Assembly: GCA_012515725.1 (NCBI GenBank)
Contig: JAAYXU010000176.1
Span: forward strand, 1 to 7,903
Origin: Clostridiales bacterium
GTDB lineage: Bacteria > Bacillota > Clostridia > Christensenellales > UMGS416
DNA length: 7,903 nt
Direction: 5' to 3'
Below the pieces are notes generated by a model. That model saw only the letters and a list, made by a program, of their open reading frames with translations, had not been told where the DNA came from and searched no databases. Positions 6,237-7,903 of the stretch are shown one piece after another. How positions within the stretch are numbered: position 1 is the stretch's first letter; every line of letters begins with the position of its first letter. The position numbers were made by a program, and so were the translations under genes.

Positions 6237-6261
6237 CAGTACTAGTCCATAACCAGTACTG
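6237..6261. promoter_or_regulatory. Candidate PadR operator dyad
   Basis: CAGTACT (6237-6243) and AGTACTG (6255-6261) form a perfect 7-bp inverted repeat around an 11-base centre. GT/AC pairs inside the centre (6245-6246 with 6252-6253) lengthen the symmetry to nearly 25 bp. It begins about six bases downstream of the padR -10 box and so covers the expected start point, the right place for a repressor. Autoregulation by the adjacent PadR is the natural reading but is inferred; I did not see a second copy in the window. Confidence 0.6.
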
Positions 6262-6266
6262 GCCAC

Positions 6267-6295
6267 ATAATAAATGTTCGCGGGGCGTTTGTCAA
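6267..6295 (-). promoter_or_regulatory. Sigma-A type promoter of the padR operon
   Basis: On the minus strand a perfect -35 TTGACA (6295-6290) is followed after 17 bases by -10 TATTAT (6272-6267). Transcription should start near 6260, about 60 bases before the padR ATG, inside the AGTACT dyad. No other minus-strand promoter was seen before the three genes, so this one probably drives them all. Confidence 0.85.
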
Positions 6296-6483
6296 TATAT
6301 AAATGATGAAATTTCCAGAAAACCATACCGAGCGGGAATCGCCCCGCAGAGCATTATGGGTGTGAACCGGAACACGCCGCTTTCGCACGGATGATGCAAG
6401 CATGTGTGAATATGAAGCAAACCCGGGCTCGGCAGAGGGATAATACGCCGCGCTTTTTCAAAAGCTGTAAGAGGCAGGATTCC
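6296..6483. other. Divergent intergenic region upstream of the LRR gene
   Basis: Together with the padR promoter and dyad this makes up the gap of about 300 bases between the divergent genes at 6201 and 6503. The left end is AT-rich. GCGGG (6333-6337) and CCCGC (6344-6348) can pair around a six-base loop, but no T tract follows. A lone GATAAT (6439-6444) resembles a -10 box but has no recognisable -35 at 16-18 bases. I therefore cannot name the promoter of the LRR gene, and I see no small gene with a ribosome site here. Confidence 0.4.
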
Positions 6484-6502
6484 AAAGGAAAGAGGCGTTT
6501 TT

Positions 6503-7903
6503 GTGCATATCCCAAGACCGATCCGGGGCCTTGCGGCTTTGCTTCTAATCGCGCTCACGCTGACGCCGTTAGCGCCGGGAACTGCGCGGGCGGCCGTTGA
6601 GGACGCGGCGGATATACCTGATCCCGCGCTGCGCGCGGCGCTGGAGTCGGTGACGCGAAAAAGCCCCGTTACGAAAAAGGCGCTCGCGGGTCTGACGGGC
6701 ACGCTGGATCTTGCGTTCTCGGATATCCGCTCGCTAACGGGGCTCGAGCATGCGACCGGTGTGACGCAGCTGCTTCTCTCGGGCAACTCCGTCACCGACA
6801 TCGCCCCGCTTACCGCGCTCTCCTCGCTCAAACGCCTGGATCTCGACTACAATCCGATCGCAAGCCTGCCCGGGGATCTGTCGGGACTCACTGCGCTCAC
6901 GGAGCTGCATCTGGGCCGTAACCGGCTTGACTCGATTCCCGAGGACGCGATAAACAGCCTGCCGAGCCTTCGGAGGCTGTATCTAGAAGAGCTGACGCTG
7001 TCAAACGCGCCACGCGATCTGTCGGGGGTGGCTGACACGCTGAACCGACTCTTTATCGGTGGGACCGTGCTGACTGACACGTCTTTCCTGATCGCGCTTG
7101 TGCGGCTGGAGCTACTGGATATGCGGGAGTGCGGCCTACGCGCGGTCCCGCCAGCCCTCGAGTCGCTGACAGCGCTCCGGTTTCTGTACCTGCAGCGCAA
7201 CGAGATCGAGGCGCTGCCCGACTGGATCGGCGGTCTTGGCCGCCTGGAGCGGCTGGATATGACGGGAAACCGCCTCGGCGCGCTGCCCGCGTCGATGGCT
7301 GGTCTGACAAAGCTCCGGCATCTGGTATTGTCGGACAACGCGCTCTTCGCGCTGCCCGGCTGGATCACCGGCCTGTCCGCGCTTGAAGTGCTGCTCGTGA
7401 GTAACAACTACCTGACGGCGGTCCCCGAAGGGTTTCACACGCTGCGCAATCTGTACCGCTTCTCGTTTCAGAATAACAGCCTGCGCTCGATCGCGGCGGT
7501 CGGACGCATACCGGTGGGCTATCCCTACCAGGTCAGCTTCAAATATAACCTGCTTAATCTCAAGGACGACGCGACAAACGGTCTGCTGCGCTACTACGGC
7601 AAGGGCGGCACGGAGCAAAAGACGCCGATCACCGCGCGGATCGTGTCGGCCGACACGGGCGGTGTGCGCATCGAATCCGACTTCGATATGGATCGTCACG
7701 ACCCGTTCCTCGCGGGCTGCACCGTCGGCCCGCCCCGGCTCTACCGTATGGGCGACGACGGCGTATACCGTCTGGCGGCTACCGGCGAGTACAGCAGGGA
7801 GCGACGCGCCGCGCTCGTCAAAGACAGCGAGAGCCTTGCGGAGGGCATGCGCCTAACATACTGGCTCGTGATACCGGTGACGCTCTCCGACGGCACGCGC
7901 GTA
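6503..7903 (+). CDS. Secreted leucine-rich-repeat protein, 3' end outside window
   Basis: An open frame of 467 codons starts at GTG (6503) and is still open at the window edge. AGGAAAGAGG (6486-6495) lies seven bases ahead. No ATG occurs in frame between the upstream stop (6413-6415) and this GTG, so the start is well defined. Residues 1-30 form a signal peptide: arginines at 5 and 8, a hydrophobic core LAALLLIALTLTPLA, and a likely cut after ARA (28-30). A cap-like IPDPALRAALESV follows, then about twelve leucine-rich repeats from residue 63 to 333. The last six (from residue 196) keep an exact 23-residue period of the L-x-x-L-x-x-L-x-x-L-x-L-x-x-N-x-L-x-x-L-P type. Residues 334-467 are non-repetitive and beta-rich by eye. 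The protein probably acts at or outside the cell surface in binding; its partner is unknown. Anchoring motifs, if any, lie beyond the window. Confidence 0.88.
   Translation, partial: MHIPRPIRGLAALLLIALTLTPLAPGTARAAVEDAADIPDPALRAALESVTRKSPVTKKALAGLTGTLDLAFSDIRSLTGLEHATGVTQLLLSGNSVTDIAPLTALSSLKRLDLDYNPIASLPGDLSGLTALTELHLGRNRLDSIPEDAINSLPSLRRLYLEELTLSNAPRDLSGVADTLNRLFIGGTVLTDTSFLIALVRLELLDMRECGLRAVPPALESLTALRFLYLQRNEIEALPDWIGGLGRLERLDMTGNRLGALPASMAGLTKLRHLVLSDNALFALPGWITGLSALEVLLVSNNYLTAVPEGFHTLRNLYRFSFQNNSLRSIAAVGRIPVGYPYQVSFKYNLLNLKDDATNGLLRYYGKGGTEQKTPITARIVSADTGGVRIESDFDMDRHDPFLAGCTVGPPRLYRMGDDGVYRLAATGEYSRERRAALVKDSESLAEGMRLTYWLVIPVTLSDGTRV

Noticed and set aside
6439..6444. GATAAT as -10 box for the LRR gene
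   Set aside because: No -35-like hexamer at 16-18 bases upstream and no extended -10; a single hexamer is not enough.
6292..6831. Minus-strand open frame of 179 codons overlapping the start of the LRR gene
   Set aside because: Its start lies opposite the LRR coding region and its product is Ser/Ala/Arg-rich without a domain, whereas the plus strand has a signal peptide and repeats.

Overview
The window reads as a GC-rich stretch of a Gram-positive, probably clostridial (Bacillota), chromosome. Signs of this are strong AGGAGG-type ribosome sites, three TTGACA-N17-TATNNT promoters, an ECF-type biotin transporter with a BirA-like operator, and a PadR / HAAS (DUF1700) / DUF4097 operon of a kind common in Bacillota. 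This assignment is an inference; there is no rRNA or other phylogenetic marker here. The genes look like a chromosomal backbone. I see no insertion sequence, phage gene, CRISPR array, tRNA or other sign of recent transfer.

Layout. Bases 1-134 hold the 3' end of a tryptophanyl-tRNA synthetase gene (trpS). A near-consensus promoter begins one base before the trpS stop codon and is overlapped by a perfect 11-bp-arm inverted repeat matching the BirA box. It drives bioY (204-761), the biotin-binding membrane component of a vitamin transporter. After a 62-base gap containing a strong GC hairpin comes a Gfo/Idh/MocA-family NAD(P)-dependent oxidoreductase (824-2029). A 196-base gap then carries another good promoter and a structured leader of about 105 nt ahead of hppA (2226-4313), a proton-pumping membrane pyrophosphatase whose signature lysine marks the K+-independent class. 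A hairpin at 4329-4355 ends hppA and also serves the convergent operon.

On the minus strand a three-gene operon reads padR (6201-5866), a HAAS-domain membrane protein (5879-5319) and a DUF4097 beta-solenoid membrane protein (5322-4372). The three genes overlap by 14 and 4 bases. The promoter is excellent, and a 7-bp-arm dyad sits at the expected transcription start, a likely autoregulatory PadR operator. Divergent from it, starting at a GTG codon (6503), is a secreted leucine-rich-repeat protein that runs off the right edge.

How the parts work together. BioY imports biotin and its operator implies shutdown by biotin-loaded BirA. HppA couples PPi hydrolysis to proton export. The minus-strand operon looks like an envelope-sensing or envelope-modifying unit under a PadR repressor, but its biochemical role is not established. 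The oxidoreductase is not tied by sequence to any neighbour. I found no convincing new multi-gene system. The points most worth a second look are the hppA leader, the PadR dyad and the compact biotin control region.
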